Positions 8,680 to 18,144 are shown, counted from the stretch's first letter. The stretch: 64,000 nt of DNA from TK10-74A sp965217625 (GCA_965217625.1 OZ244557.1:620001-684000), one strand, 5' to 3'. The notes: generated by a model from the letters alone, not told the origin. Program-made: numbers and translations.

Positions 8680-11181
8680 ATGTCCACGGCGCCGACGGCC
8701 GAGACGCTGCAGCAGTTGCGGTTCAAGAACAGCGGCCTCGTGCGGCGCGAGATGCGCTTCGAGTACCGCAACCGGACGACCTTCTACATCGAGAGCGTCG
8801 ACACCTGGCGGACGTTGAACACCACCTTCCCCTACGGCAAGGAACTGTTCTTCGACGGCCAATACAGCTACCTGCACGAGATCCGCGACGGCGAAGCGGT
8901 CGCGCCGCCCAGCGGGATGCGCTCGGCCGTGCCGCTGGGCGGACTGGGCGCCGGCACCCTGGAGCTGCGCGCCGACGGCTCGCTGCGCGACTGGAACATC
9001 TTCAACAACTCTCCCGCCGGGGGCGGAGAGAAGGTGCAACTCGACGACGCCCTCTTCAGCCTGCGCGTCGCGATCGACGATGGGCCGGCCCGCACCTGGA
9101 CGCTGCGCACGCACCCGCCCCGCTTCCTGCCCGGCGTCGCGCGGATCGAGTACGCCGGGGCCTACCCGGTCTCGCGGCTCCGATTCAGCGACCCCGACCT
9201 GCCGATCGGCGTCACGCTCTACGCCTACAGCGAATTCCGCCTCCGCGACGCCGACCGATCGGCCACCCCCGCCGTCCTCTTCAGCTTCGCCCTTGAGAAC
9301 CCGACGGACCGGCCCGTCGACATGTCCCTCATGTTCACGCTGCCGAATCACATCGGCGGCGCCTTCTCGGAGGCAGACGGGCTGGCCCTGAAGCGGCCCG
9401 GCCGCGAGCCCCTGAGCGGCACGATGGCCGTGCGCGCCGCCGGGGACACGGCCGCGCCGTCCACGCAGATCGGCCACGGCCTCTTCCAGTTGCACGAGGA
9501 CTTCGCCAAGGCGGGAGAGTTCGCGCCCACCAGACGGGTACCCGAGGACGCGCGCGAGACGGTCAACAACTACGGCCAGCGACCCGTTCCCCCGCCCCGC
9601 AGCGCGTACGGCGCCGTCGCCCTGCGCTCGACCCTCGCTCCGGGGGCCACGGCCCTGAACACGTTCGCGCTGGCCTGGCACTTCCCCCACAAACCGTTCG
9701 GCGACGAGATCGTCGGCAACCACTACACGACCCTCTACCGCGACGCGACCGATGCCGCCGAGGCCGCGCTCGGCCGCCTGCCGGAGACCTGGCGCGGCCT
9801 GCACGAGTGGCAGCGGCTGTGCTTCGACAACACGCTGCCGGAGTGGCTGCAGGACGCGATGGTCAACAGCGTCGGCGCGATCGCGAAGACCGGCATCTGG
9901 GCCGGGGACGGCCGCTGGCGGCAGTGGGAGTCCTTCTCCTGCTCCCAGGTGGACCCGATCGACGTCTACTTCTACCGCAGCCTGCCCTACCAGTGGTTCT
10001 TCCCCGCGCTCGGCCGCAGCACGGTCGCGGCCTACGCCGCGGACCTGAACGCCGACGGCAGCACCAAGGCCAACCTGGGCCGGCCCGACAGCCGGCTCGA
10101 TGTCTTCAGCCCGCCCATCGCGGAGCCCAAGGGCGACAGCGCCACGCTGCTCATCCTCAGCCTCTACCGCGACTACCTGTGGACCACGGATCGGACCTTC
10201 CTCGACGCGCACTGGCCGGCCACCAAGCGCGCCGCGCAGTGGCAGATCGACCGCTGTGCGCGATACGGCCTGCCCGACCGACTGGTCAACACCTACGACC
10301 TCTGGGACCTCGAACTCGGCGTCGAGAGCATCCCCGACCTGATCTCCTACAACGCCTTCCTGCATCTCGCCGCCATGCGCGCCGCCGAGCGGCTGGCGGA
10401 CATCCAGGGCGACGGCGACTTCGCCGCCCGCTGTCGCGAGAACGCGGCCGGCGCCCGCGCGGCCCTGGAGCGCCGCCTCTGGACCGGCGAGCACTTCCGC
10501 CACTTCTGGAGCGCCAACGGCAACACCCGCGACGCCCCCCACAGCGACGCGCTGTACGGGCAGCTGTGGGCCGGCCTCCTCGGTCTGGGCCTCCTCGCCG
10601 CTGCGGAGATGATGCGTTCCCACCTGGCCGCGGAACGCCGCATCAACGGCAGTCCGTATGGCATGGTGCTGGTCGACGACCCCGCCCTCGGCCGGATGGC
10701 CGACGTCATGTTCGAGGTCGGCTCGCTCGACTGGTGCGCCCTCAATCTCGGCCTCGGCGGCGACCTCGATGCGAGCCTGGCGGAAGGCGAGAAGATCTAT
10801 CGCAAGTGGCGCGACCAACTCCGCGACCAGTGGGACATCCGCGACGCCACCACCAGCAGCGACGGCGCGCCCTGGTGCAACTCCCACTACTCGCGGCAAT
10901 TGATCCTCTGGGCGATCCCGCTGGCCCTGTCCGGGCAGCAGTACTCGGCGGCCCAGGGCGCGCTCTCGTTCGACCCGCGCCTGCCCGCACCCGCCGTCCT
11001 GCCTTTCATGACCCCGGCCGCGCATGGCACACTGGAGCTGTCCGGCGACGGCCGCTGCACGCTCACGGTGCTCTCGGGTGAGCTTGCGCTGCATGAGCCG
11101 GTGCGCATCCGCCCGGACGGCCGCGAGGTGGAGGTCCGGCGCGGACCCGGCGCCGGCCGCACGACGGGCGGAGTTCTGTGA
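8680..11181 (+). CDS. GH116-like glycosidase (GBA2-type, DUF608 family)
   Basis: Large 833-aa protein of the non-lysosomal glucosylceramidase family. The N-terminal beta-sandwich domain (about 80-370) includes MRSAVPLGGLGAGTLELRAD and LRDWNIFNN, the family entry motif. A C-terminal alpha-helical toroid (about 400-800) contains WESFSCSQVDPIDVYFYRS, NTYDLWDLELGVESIPD and HSDALYGQLWAGLLGLG, in the region that holds the acid/base Asp in family members. No signal peptide, so it is probably cytoplasmic and acts on an imported glycoside. Start chosen at 8680 behind GCGGAGGCGAG. It lies 7 bp before the RraA-like gene, in an operon. Substrate unknown. Confidence 0.85.
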   Translation: MSTAPTAETLQQLRFKNSGLVRREMRFEYRNRTTFYIESVDTWRTLNTTFPYGKELFFDGQYSYLHEIRDGEAVAPPSGMRSAVPLGGLGAGTLELRADGSLRDWNIFNNSPAGGGEKVQLDDALFSLRVAIDDGPARTWTLRTHPPRFLPGVARIEYAGAYPVSRLRFSDPDLPIGVTLYAYSEFRLRDADRSATPAVLFSFALENPTDRPVDMSLMFTLPNHIGGAFSEADGLALKRPGREPLSGTMAVRAAGDTAAPSTQIGHGLFQLHEDFAKAGEFAPTRRVPEDARETVNNYGQRPVPPPRSAYGAVALRSTLAPGATALNTFALAWHFPHKPFGDEIVGNHYTTLYRDATDAAEAALGRLPETWRGLHEWQRLCFDNTLPEWLQDAMVNSVGAIAKTGIWAGDGRWRQWESFSCSQVDPIDVYFYRSLPYQWFFPALGRSTVAAYAADLNADGSTKANLGRPDSRLDVFSPPIAEPKGDSATLLILSLYRDYLWTTDRTFLDAHWPATKRAAQWQIDRCARYGLPDRLVNTYDLWDLELGVESIPDLISYNAFLHLAAMRAAERLADIQGDGDFAARCRENAAGARAALERRLWTGEHFRHFWSANGNTRDAPHSDALYGQLWAGLLGLGLLAAAEMMRSHLAAERRINGSPYGMVLVDDPALGRMADVMFEVGSLDWCALNLGLGGDLDASLAEGEKIYRKWRDQLRDQWDIRDATTSSDGAPWCNSHYSRQLILWAIPLALSGQQYSAAQGALSFDPRLPAPAVLPFMTPAAHGTLELSGDGRCTLTVLSGELALHEPVRIRPDGREVEVRRGPGAGRTTGGVL

Positions 11182-11188
11182 GGTGAGC

Positions 11189-11827
11189 ATGAGCGACGAC
11201 TCCGATCTGCTCGGCGAGTACCGCAAGCTCACCACGGCCTCGGTCAGCGACGCGATGGGCAACCAGAACGCCACGCTCTCGTATATGCGGCCGCTCATCG
11301 ACGGCGTCACGATCGCCGGACGCGCCGTCACGGTGCGGACCGGCCCCGGCGATCCCCGCAAGCCCACGGAGGCCATCGAACGGGCGCGGCCCGGTGACGT
11401 CATCGTGATCGAGGCGCGCAGCTCCGAGGAGTCGGCCTGCTGGGGCGGCGGCGACTCCACGGGCTCGTTCCACCGAGGCCTGTCCGGCGCCGTCGTGGAC
11501 GGCGCGATCCGGGACGTGGCCGCGATCCGCGCCCTCGGCTTCCCGGTCTGGGCCCGCTCCATCACCCCAAAGACCGGCGAGCCCACCGGCGTCGGCGAGA
11601 TCAACGTGCAGGTCCAGTGCGGAGGTGTCATCGTCAACCCCGGCGACATCGTGATCGCGGACGACGACGGCGTCGCCGTCGTCCCCGCGCAGGAGGCCGA
11701 GAGCGTGCTGCAACGGTCGATCGAGCGAGAGGCGGCGGAGCAAGCGGTGATGCAGGAGATCCGCAACGGACTCGGCATCCTGGAGGCGCTGGACGTCGTG
11801 CGGGCCGGACGGGAGGAACAACACTGA
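11189..11827 (+). CDS. RraA-like aldolase/decarboxylase (HMG aldolase family)
   Basis: 212-aa member of the RraA/4-hydroxy-4-methyl-2-oxoglutarate aldolase family, which cleaves or decarboxylates 2-oxo acids in aromatic and sugar-acid catabolism. It contains TTASVSDAMGNQNATLSYM at the N-terminus, RPGDVIVIEARSS, and the substrate/metal signature GAVVDGAIRDVAAIRALGF, in which the DGxxRD Arg and Asp are the known ligand-binding residues. INVQVQCGGVIVNPGDIVIA and DDDGVAVVP complete the family pattern. The start follows AGGTGAGC. Its stop overlaps the start of the PCC-domain gene by 4 nt, so the two are probably coupled in translation. Confidence 0.88.
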   Translation: MSDDSDLLGEYRKLTTASVSDAMGNQNATLSYMRPLIDGVTIAGRAVTVRTGPGDPRKPTEAIERARPGDVIVIEARSSEESACWGGGDSTGSFHRGLSGAVVDGAIRDVAAIRALGFPVWARSITPKTGEPTGVGEINVQVQCGGVIVNPGDIVIADDDGVAVVPAQEAESVLQRSIEREAAEQAVMQEIRNGLGILEALDVVRAGREEQH

Positions 11828-12378
11828 GCGCCAGAAGCGACCTCTTCTACGACGAGAGACTCCCCCTGGGCACGCTCGGCACGAGCGTCCTCAGCGCCTG
11901 CGGATCTCTGGGCCGCACCTTCATCCTCCGCCTGGAGCCCGGCACCGACCTCCTCACCGGCATCCGAGCCGTCTGCGAGCAGCACGATGTCCGCGCCGGC
12001 GTCATCCTCTGCGCCATCGGCAGCCTGCAGAACTGCGACCTCGGCTACCTCAAGCCGTCCGCGGAATCCACCTTCAAAGGCGTCTACGAGCACGTCCGCT
12101 CGCCCGGCCCGCTCGAGTTCTGCGGCGGGCAGGGCACGATCTCCGAGCTGCCAAACGGCGCCATCGAGATCCACATGCACGCCGTGCTGGCCGACCGCAA
12201 CGGCCGCTGCTTCGCCGGGCACGTCTTCGAGGGAGAGAACATCGTGCTCGCGAACATGGAGATCGTGATCGCGCAGGTGGAGGACGTCGAGATGAAGCGG
12301 GTCCTCGACCCGAAGATCGGCGGCGCGCTGATCAACCCTGCGGCGAAGCCGTCCCGGGGGGCGTCCAAGGCGCCGTGA
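11824..12378 (+). CDS. PCC/DUF296 domain protein
   Basis: Small protein of about 184 aa with the plants-and-prokaryotes-conserved (PPC/DUF296) fold: FILRLEPGTDLLTGIRAVCE, ILCAIGSLQNCDLGYLK, ELPNGAIEIHMHAVLAD, CFAGHVFEGENIVLANMEIV. The IHMHAVLAD/FAGHVF histidines match the metal-binding set of bacterial family members. No ATG or GTG lies in a suitable place. The best start is CTG at 11824, which forms a CTGA overlap with the RraA stop and has GGGAGGA about 10 nt upstream. In this operon it more likely has a metabolic or ligand-binding role than a DNA-binding one. Confidence 0.8.
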   Translation: MSARSDLFYDERLPLGTLGTSVLSACGSLGRTFILRLEPGTDLLTGIRAVCEQHDVRAGVILCAIGSLQNCDLGYLKPSAESTFKGVYEHVRSPGPLEFCGGQGTISELPNGAIEIHMHAVLADRNGRCFAGHVFEGENIVLANMEIVIAQVEDVEMKRVLDPKIGGALINPAAKPSRGASKAP

Positions 12379-12424
12379 TCCGGCGCTCCCGCCTCGGGCG
12401 GACGATCGTGAAAGCGGGACGATC

Positions 12425-13465
12425 ATGAAGGCGATGGTCAAGGCCCGAGAGGCGCCCGGCCTGGAACTGCGGACGCTGCCCGACCCGGCCGCGGGCCCGC
12501 ACGACCTCGTGGTCCGCGTCAAGGCCGTGTCCATCTGCGGCGGCGACAACCACATCTACGACTGGAACGCGGTGGCGCAGGGCCTGGGCCTGCGACTCCC
12601 CTTCATCCCCGGCCACGAGGTCGCGGGCGAGATCGTCCAGCTCGGCCGGAACGTGCGCGGCTTCGCGATCGGCGACCGCATCGCCGTCGAAACGCACATC
12701 CCCTGCGGCGCCTGCCCCAGCTGCCGGGCCGGACGCATGAACCTCTGCGACAACCTGCGCGTCTTCGGCGTCGGATCGGATGGCGCGTTCGCCGAATACG
12801 CCGTCGTGCCGTCCATCGTGGCCTACCGCTTGCCCGACGAGATCCCGGACGACCACGGCGCGGTGCTGGAGCCCTTGGGGGTGGCGGTGCACGCCGTCGA
12901 GCGATCCGGGCTGCGGGGCGGCGACACGGTCGCCGTGCTCGGCTGTGGCCCCATCGGCCTCTTCACGATCGCGCTGGCCCGCCTGGAAGGGGCCGCGGAG
13001 ATCATCGCGACCGACGTGTCGGACTACCGGCTCGACCTGGCCCGGCGCATGGGAGCCACCCACACCCTCAACCCGGGACGAGACGACGTCGTCCGGGCGG
13101 CGCAAGAGACCACGCACGGGACCGGCGCGGACGTGGTCGTCGAGACGTCGGCCAGCCCGCGGGCCCTGACGCAGGCCTTCGACCTCCTCGCGAAGCGGGG
13201 CACGCTGGCCCTGATCGCGGCCCACCCGCGCACGCCGCCGCTCAACTTCCTGCAGGCCCTGACCCTCAAGGAGGCCTGCGTCGTTGGCGTCTACGGCCGC
13301 AGCATCTGGGAATCCTGGCAGCGATCGGTCGAGCTGCTGACCACCGGCGCGATCGATCTCCGGCCGCTGCTGACGCATCGCTTCCCGCTCGGCGAGATCG
13401 GCAAGGCGTTCGCCGTCAGCAAGACCGGAGAGGCGGGAAAGGTCATCCTGGTCCCCTGGGAGTGA
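12425..13465 (+). CDS. Zinc-dependent alcohol dehydrogenase (threonine/polyol dehydrogenase type)
   Basis: Medium-chain dehydrogenase of 346 aa. The catalytic zinc site reads VSICGGDNHIYDW and PFIPGHEVAGEIVQLG. The structural zinc lobe is CGACPSCRAGRMNLC. The Rossmann motif VAVLGCGPIGLFTIALARL is followed by ATDVSDYRLDLARRMGA, where the Asp at the end of strand 2 suggests NAD preference. Layout resembles L-threonine 3-dehydrogenase and sorbitol dehydrogenase; the substrate is probably a hydroxyl-bearing intermediate of the local pathway. It lies 46 bp after the PCC-domain gene and closes the enzymatic part of the operon before the transport genes. Confidence 0.9.
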   Translation: MKAMVKAREAPGLELRTLPDPAAGPHDLVVRVKAVSICGGDNHIYDWNAVAQGLGLRLPFIPGHEVAGEIVQLGRNVRGFAIGDRIAVETHIPCGACPSCRAGRMNLCDNLRVFGVGSDGAFAEYAVVPSIVAYRLPDEIPDDHGAVLEPLGVAVHAVERSGLRGGDTVAVLGCGPIGLFTIALARLEGAAEIIATDVSDYRLDLARRMGATHTLNPGRDDVVRAAQETTHGTGADVVVETSASPRALTQAFDLLAKRGTLALIAAHPRTPPLNFLQALTLKEACVVGVYGRSIWESWQRSVELLTTGAIDLRPLLTHRFPLGEIGKAFAVSKTGEAGKVILVPWE

Positions 13466-13537
13466 CCCCGGGGGCGATGATCCGTGCGCGGCGAGCCGCC
13501 GCGGGCGCCGCCGCGATTCGACCCCAGCGTGTCCTGT

Positions 13538-13566
13538 TTGACACCGATCCCGCAAGCTGTCACACT
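13538..13566 (+). promoter_or_regulatory. Candidate promoter of first substrate-binding protein gene
   Basis: A perfect TTGACA (-35) at 13538-13543, a 17-nt spacer, then CACACT (3 of 6 to the -10 consensus). A short inverted repeat, GTGTC-N5-GACAC, covers 13529-13543 across the -35 box and could be an operator. The gene starts at 13632. Confidence 0.4.
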
Positions 13567-13631
13567 TCTGCCCCCCGTTCCACCCCGAAGGGTGGGCTGC
13601 ACGCGGGGGACACACGGAAGGATGGCGTGCC

Positions 13632-15701
13632 ATGAGCGACCACAACTACTGGAGCAACCTGCGACGACGGCGGATCTCCCGCCGCACCATGCTGGGCGCG
13701 AGCGCCAAGGCGGGCGTCGGCGCGGCCGGGCTGGCCCTGGTCGGCTGCGGCGGCGACGACGATGACGACGGCGCGGGCGACGCCGCCGCGGCCGAGGCCG
13801 CCGCCGCCGCCGGCGACTCAAGCGCCGCCGCGGCCGCCGCGGAACGGGCCGCCGCCGCCGCCGAGGAGGCCGCCGCGGCTGCCGCCGCCGCCGGGGATGC
13901 CGGCGCCGCCGCGGTCGCCGAGGCCGCCGCCGCCGCCGCCGAGGCCGCCGCCGCAGCCGCGCGCGAAGCCGGCGCCGACCAAGCGCAGGCTGCCGCCGAG
14001 GCTGCGGCTGCCGCCGCCGCCGCCGCCGAGGACGCCGCCGAGGCGGCCCGCGAGGCCGCCGCGGCCGCCACCATGGCCGACGAAGAGGACATGCCGGCGG
14101 AGGCCGCCGGCCCCTTCGCGGGCGTCGATCTGGACGCCTCGATCGTCAGCACGGTGACGCGCGACGGCGGGGGCACCGATCAGGCCCGTTCCGGCAGCCA
14201 CGCCAACTACATCTCGCACGCCAACGTCTACGACTCCGGCATCGAGCTGGATCCCGCCGACAACTCCGTCGTCGCACACCTGATGGCGCCGGAGCAGGTG
14301 GACGCGGTCACGATCAGCAGTCGGATCACCCCGGCGCCATTCCACGACGGCTCGATCTTCAGCGCCCACGACGCCGCCTTCACCTATCGGCGCGCGGGCA
14401 ACGTGGCCGAATACCACGACGGCGGCCAGACGACCGATCACCCGAGCGGCTGGACCAGCGCACGGGCCAGCTACGGGTCCCAGAACTGGGCCAAGAGCGA
14501 GGTTGTGGACGATCGCACTTGGCTGATCGTGCTCAACGAACCCGACGCGGGCTTCCTCACCGTCAACTTCCCCAACGCGGCGACCGTGGCAATGGTTTCC
14601 CAGGCCTACACGGAGCGCGTGGGCGACGCGGAGATGGACCAGACGCCCATGGGCACGGGCCCCTACCGCTTCGTCAGCCACACCGACGACACGGACTTCA
14701 TCTTCGAGCGCTTCGACGACCACTTCAACCCCATCGATCACCCGATCCGCGTGCACCGCGTGCCCCACCACAAACACCTGACGGCCCTGGTGCGGCCCGA
14801 GGTGCTGTCGCGCTTGGCCGGCATCGAGGCGGGCGAGATCGACACCGTGCCGGGCCTGGGCATCAACGACGTCAAGCCGTTCTTGGATGACGACGGCTTC
14901 AAGGTCGTCTTCCAGGCGGCCGGCGCCGCGTCCGTGCACAACATCTACCCCAACCTGAACAATCCCGTGATGGAGGACGGCTCCCCGAACCCCTTCCTCG
15001 ACCCACGCGTGCGCCTCGCCGCGAACCTGGCGATCAACCGCCAGGCCGTGATCGACGGCCTCCTGGCCGGCCAGGGCAACCAGCCCCTCTTCACGTTCAG
15101 CGGCGCCGTGGGCTACCCCAACGCGGAGCAACTCAAGGAAGTCACCTTCGCCTACGACCCCGAGCGGGCGCGGGAACTGATGGCGGAGGCCGGCTACGCG
15201 GACGGCTTCGACACCACCCTGCACCACCCCGAGGGCTTCGGCCAGAACGTGGATGAGTACACGCTGATCGCGCAGCAGGATCTGGCCGCGATCGGCATCC
15301 GGCTGACGCTCCGGCCGATCACCTCCGGCGAGTACTTCACCGACGCCGAGGTCCGCGCCCGCCCCGGCAAGCCGGGCCTCTGGTGGTTCTTCGCCAACAC
15401 CAACCCCGACATCGGATCGATGTCCTCCTGTTGTGTCGATCCCGGCGGCTACTACGCCGTGGCGCCCGGCAGCCCGACGGTCCTGGATCTGTTCGCCCGG
15501 CAGAAGGTCGAGCAAGATCCGGAGCGGCGCAAAGAGCTGATCGCGGAGATGTTCCTGGAGCACGCGCGCGACGCGACCTTCATCTTCTTCATCGAGCCCA
15601 AGGAGGCCGTGATGACCCGCGCCGACGTCAACTGGCCGAAGGGCGGGGCGAACGGCACGCTGTGGGAGGGCTCCCACTACGCCACGCAGAAGCTCATCTA
15701 A
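13632..15701 (+). CDS. Family 5 solute-binding lipoprotein with Tat leader and Ala-rich linker (copy 1)
   Basis: Periplasmic/surface receptor of an ABC importer (SBP_bac_5 family, oligopeptide- or glycoside-type ligands), 689 aa. Residues 14-37 form a Tat signal with twin Arg in ISRRTMLGAS, ending in a lipobox LVGC so that Cys would be lipidated after cleavage. An acidic patch (GGDDDDD) follows. About residues 47-148 are almost only Ala with spaced Glu/Asp, predicted as one long helix or coiled-coil stalk. The binding domain starts near 155 and includes PAPFHDGSIFSAHDAAFTY and GTGPYRFVSHTDDTDFIFERFDD. A strong hairpin terminator follows. It lies upstream of a second binding protein and two permeases. 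Confidence 0.9.
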   Translation: MSDHNYWSNLRRRRISRRTMLGASAKAGVGAAGLALVGCGGDDDDDGAGDAAAAEAAAAAGDSSAAAAAAERAAAAAEEAAAAAAAAGDAGAAAVAEAAAAAAEAAAAAAREAGADQAQAAAEAAAAAAAAAEDAAEAAREAAAAATMADEEDMPAEAAGPFAGVDLDASIVSTVTRDGGGTDQARSGSHANYISHANVYDSGIELDPADNSVVAHLMAPEQVDAVTISSRITPAPFHDGSIFSAHDAAFTYRRAGNVAEYHDGGQTTDHPSGWTSARASYGSQNWAKSEVVDDRTWLIVLNEPDAGFLTVNFPNAATVAMVSQAYTERVGDAEMDQTPMGTGPYRFVSHTDDTDFIFERFDDHFNPIDHPIRVHRVPHHKHLTALVRPEVLSRLAGIEAGEIDTVPGLGINDVKPFLDDDGFKVVFQAAGAASVHNIYPNLNNPVMEDGSPNPFLDPRVRLAANLAINRQAVIDGLLAGQGNQPLFTFSGAVGYPNAEQLKEVTFAYDPERARELMAEAGYADGFDTTLHHPEGFGQNVDEYTLIAQQDLAAIGIRLTLRPITSGEYFTDAEVRARPGKPGLWWFFANTNPDIGSMSSCCVDPGGYYAVAPGSPTVLDLFARQKVEQDPERRKELIAEMFLEHARDATFIFFIEPKEAVMTRADVNWPKGGANGTLWEGSHYATQKLI

Positions 15702-15723
15702 CCCACTCGACCGGAGACGCGCC

Positions 15724-15749
15724 GAGCGGCCGCCTTGAGGCGGCCGCTC
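15724..15749 (+). terminator. Hairpin terminator after binding protein 1
   Basis: Perfect 11-bp stem GAGCGGCCGCC/GGCGGCCGCTC with TTGA loop, 22 nt past the stop codon, followed by TCGTTGTG. The T content is low but the stem is very strong. It would partly uncouple binding protein 1 from the downstream transport genes. Confidence 0.65.
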
Positions 15750-15876
15750 TCGTTGTGCGCCCCCGCCCGCCCCGCCCGCCCCTCTCGGTCCCCCCAGGGA
15801 CCACCCCGCCGCATTGCGCTCAGCCGGTCGGTTCGGCGACGGCCGCTTCGAAGGCCCCGAGGAAAAGGAACATGTC

Positions 15877-18144
15877 ATGAGCGCCCGGAACCATTGGACC
15901 GCCCTGCGACAGCGAAAGATCTCGCGCCGCACCATGTTGGGAGCCAGCGCCAAAGCCGGCGTTGGGGCGGCCGGCCTCGCGCTCGTCGGCTGCGGTGACG
16001 ACGACGAGCCTGACGCCGGGACCGCGGCCGCCGAACGGGCCGCGTCGGCCGCGGAAGAGGCCGCCGCAGCGGCCATCGCCGCCGGCGAGGCGCGCGCCGC
16101 CGAGACCGAGGCCGCCGCGGACGCCGCCGCTGAGGCGGCCGCCGCCGCGTCCGAAGCCTCCGCCGCCGCTTCACAGGCCGCGGACGCGGCCGATGCGGCT
16201 GCGGCCCTAGCCGCCGAGGCGGCCGAGTCGGAGGACGCCGCCAACGCGGCCGCCGCCGCCGAAGCCGCCGCCGCGGCTGCCGCCGACGCGGCCGCTGCCG
16301 CATCCGCGGCCGGCGATCAGGCCGCCGCGGCCGTCGCGGCCGCCGCGTCCGAGGCCGCCGAAGCGGCCGCCCAGGCCGCCCGCGACGCTGCCGCCGCGGT
16401 CGAGGCCGGCACCGCCACCGCCGAGGCCGCCCAGGCCGCCATCAACGCCGCCGCCGAGGCCGCGGCCGCCGCCGCGGCCGCCGCTGGGGAGGCGTCCGCC
16501 GCCGCCGGGGCGGCCGCCGCCACCGCCCAGGAGACCGCCGAAGCCGCGGCCGAGACCGCCGCCGCCGCCGTCGCCGCTGCCCAAGAGGCCGCCGACGCGG
16601 CCCAGGAGGCCGCCGAGAGCGCGGCCATGGCGGCGGAAGAGGACGAGGCCCCGGCCACCGGCGGCCCGATGCCGGGCGGCCGGATCATCGGCGCCGACAT
16701 TAGCCCCCCCGAGGAATACCCCGCGCAGTCCGGGCCGTTCGCTGGCACCGGGTTCCCCATGGCGCAGTGGAACAGCGGTCTCTGGGACCACCTGCTAAGG
16801 CGTCGGGACGGTTCGGGCTCCGACATTGAGCCGCGGCTCGCGGAGTCGTGGGAGCAGAATGGCGACGCCACCAGCACGGTGCTCACGCTGCGGCAGGGCA
16901 TCGAGTTTCACAACGGCAAGCCGATCGACGCCGAGGCCGTCAAGGCCACCTTCGAGGCGATCACCAACGTGGACCTCTCGAACAACAGCCAGGTGCGGGG
17001 GTTGGCCAACGTCTACCTCGACTCGATCGAGGTGACGGACAACCGCACGGTGGTGTTCAACCACCCGAACTGGCCGGGCGATGTCATCTTCGACATGTTC
17101 CATCACGCAGTGATGCATGACGCGGACGAGGTCGAGTCCTTGGTCAACTTCGAGTCGTACGGGGGGGCGAGCGGCCCGTTCAAGTTCGACTTCGACCAAC
17201 ACAAGACGGGCGAGAGCTACACGGTCGTCCGGAACGAGAATTGGTATGGGGAAGTGCTGCCCGACGCGATCGAGATGCGCACCCTCCCGGACGTGGAAAC
17301 CAGGGCGCTGGCCCTCGAGGCCGGGGAAATCGACTTCGGGGAGGTGAGCGCCGACCAATACAGCCGCCTGGGAGACATGGACCATCTCTCTCAGATGCTC
17401 GGACCGACAATCGGTTACGATGTACTGGGGCCGGTGCAGACGCACCTCGGCGGTGGTCACCCGGCGAACGACGATCCACGCTTCCGGCTCGCGATGCACA
17501 AGGCGATCGACCGGGCGCGGCTCCACGTGGACGTCTACCAGGAGATCGGCGCCCCAGCCCAGCAGATGTGGTTGCCGGGCGCGGATTCGTATGACCCGGC
17601 GTTCGACACCGACCCCTTTGACCCCGAGGACGCGGCGGCTCTGGTGGAGGCGTCCGGTTGGGCTGGCGTGGAGATGGATATCCACGTCCACCCCTCAGTT
17701 CGGACCGCGAACGCCGAGATCATCCAGGCGAACCTGCGGGACGTCGGGATCAACGCGAACCTCCTGAACACCGAAGTCTCGATATGGGTCGAGAACTTCC
17801 TGGCCGGCACCACTCCCGGCTGTTACATGGCAAGCACTGGCTTTCCACACCTGGCGCCGGAGACCCTGATGAACATTAACTTCCAGTTCCGGCAGCCAGT
17901 GAACGCCGTGGCTGCCGTCGTGGGGGAGTACCCGGACATCGTCGATGGCTTGAGTTCAGGGCCGACGCCCGAGGAGCGTGCCGCGTTGTTCAACGACTGG
18001 AACGAGCTCTGGGCAGCAGGCCCGTGGTTGCTCCCGTTCCACACTACCGTCATCTCGTACATCGTTAACAACCGCGTGCAAGGTGCAATTCCGTGGCCCG
18101 CCCAGCTCTATGTTTTCACGGAAGAGTGGTCGGTCAACGCGTAG
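15877..18144 (+). CDS. Family 5 solute-binding lipoprotein with Tat leader and Ala-rich linker (copy 2)
   Basis: 755-aa receptor for an ABC importer. Tat leader with KISRRTMLGASAKAGVG and lipobox LVGC, then GDDDEPD. About residues 49-250 are an Ala-rich stalk with regular Glu/Asp, twice as long as in copy 1. The binding domain begins near 265 and shows LAESWEQNGD, LTLRQGIEFHNGKPIDAEAV and the C-terminal FNDWNELWAAGPWLLPF typical of dipeptide/oligopeptide-binding proteins. ATG at 15877 has GGAAAAGGAA 6 nt upstream. Two permease genes follow. Codon use past the linker is less GC-extreme than in neighbouring genes. The leader and linker are almost identical to those of the gene at 62776. Confidence 0.9.
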   Translation: MSARNHWTALRQRKISRRTMLGASAKAGVGAAGLALVGCGDDDEPDAGTAAAERAASAAEEAAAAAIAAGEARAAETEAAADAAAEAAAAASEASAAASQAADAADAAAALAAEAAESEDAANAAAAAEAAAAAAADAAAAASAAGDQAAAAVAAAASEAAEAAAQAARDAAAAVEAGTATAEAAQAAINAAAEAAAAAAAAAGEASAAAGAAAATAQETAEAAAETAAAAVAAAQEAADAAQEAAESAAMAAEEDEAPATGGPMPGGRIIGADISPPEEYPAQSGPFAGTGFPMAQWNSGLWDHLLRRRDGSGSDIEPRLAESWEQNGDATSTVLTLRQGIEFHNGKPIDAEAVKATFEAITNVDLSNNSQVRGLANVYLDSIEVTDNRTVVFNHPNWPGDVIFDMFHHAVMHDADEVESLVNFESYGGASGPFKFDFDQHKTGESYTVVRNENWYGEVLPDAIEMRTLPDVETRALALEAGEIDFGEVSADQYSRLGDMDHLSQMLGPTIGYDVLGPVQTHLGGGHPANDDPRFRLAMHKAIDRARLHVDVYQEIGAPAQQMWLPGADSYDPAFDTDPFDPEDAAALVEASGWAGVEMDIHVHPSVRTANAEIIQANLRDVGINANLLNTEVSIWVENFLAGTTPGCYMASTGFPHLAPETLMNINFQFRQPVNAVAAVVGEYPDIVDGLSSGPTPEERAALFNDWNELWAAGPWLLPFHTTVISYIVNNRVQGAIPWPAQLYVFTEEWSVNA

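Noticed and set aside
8563..12555. A 1330-codon open frame on the minus strand opposite the PhyH/GH116/RraA/dehydrogenase genes
   Set aside because: It is the antisense shadow of well-conserved plus-strand genes in GC-rich DNA; its translation is Arg/Gly/Ala-rich without any recognisable domain.
13818..16244. Long Gly-rich open frame on the minus strand across the two binding-protein genes
   Set aside because: Antisense of the Ala-rich stalks necessarily gives Gly/Arg repeats without stops. Plus-strand frames have Tat leaders and ribosome binding sites.
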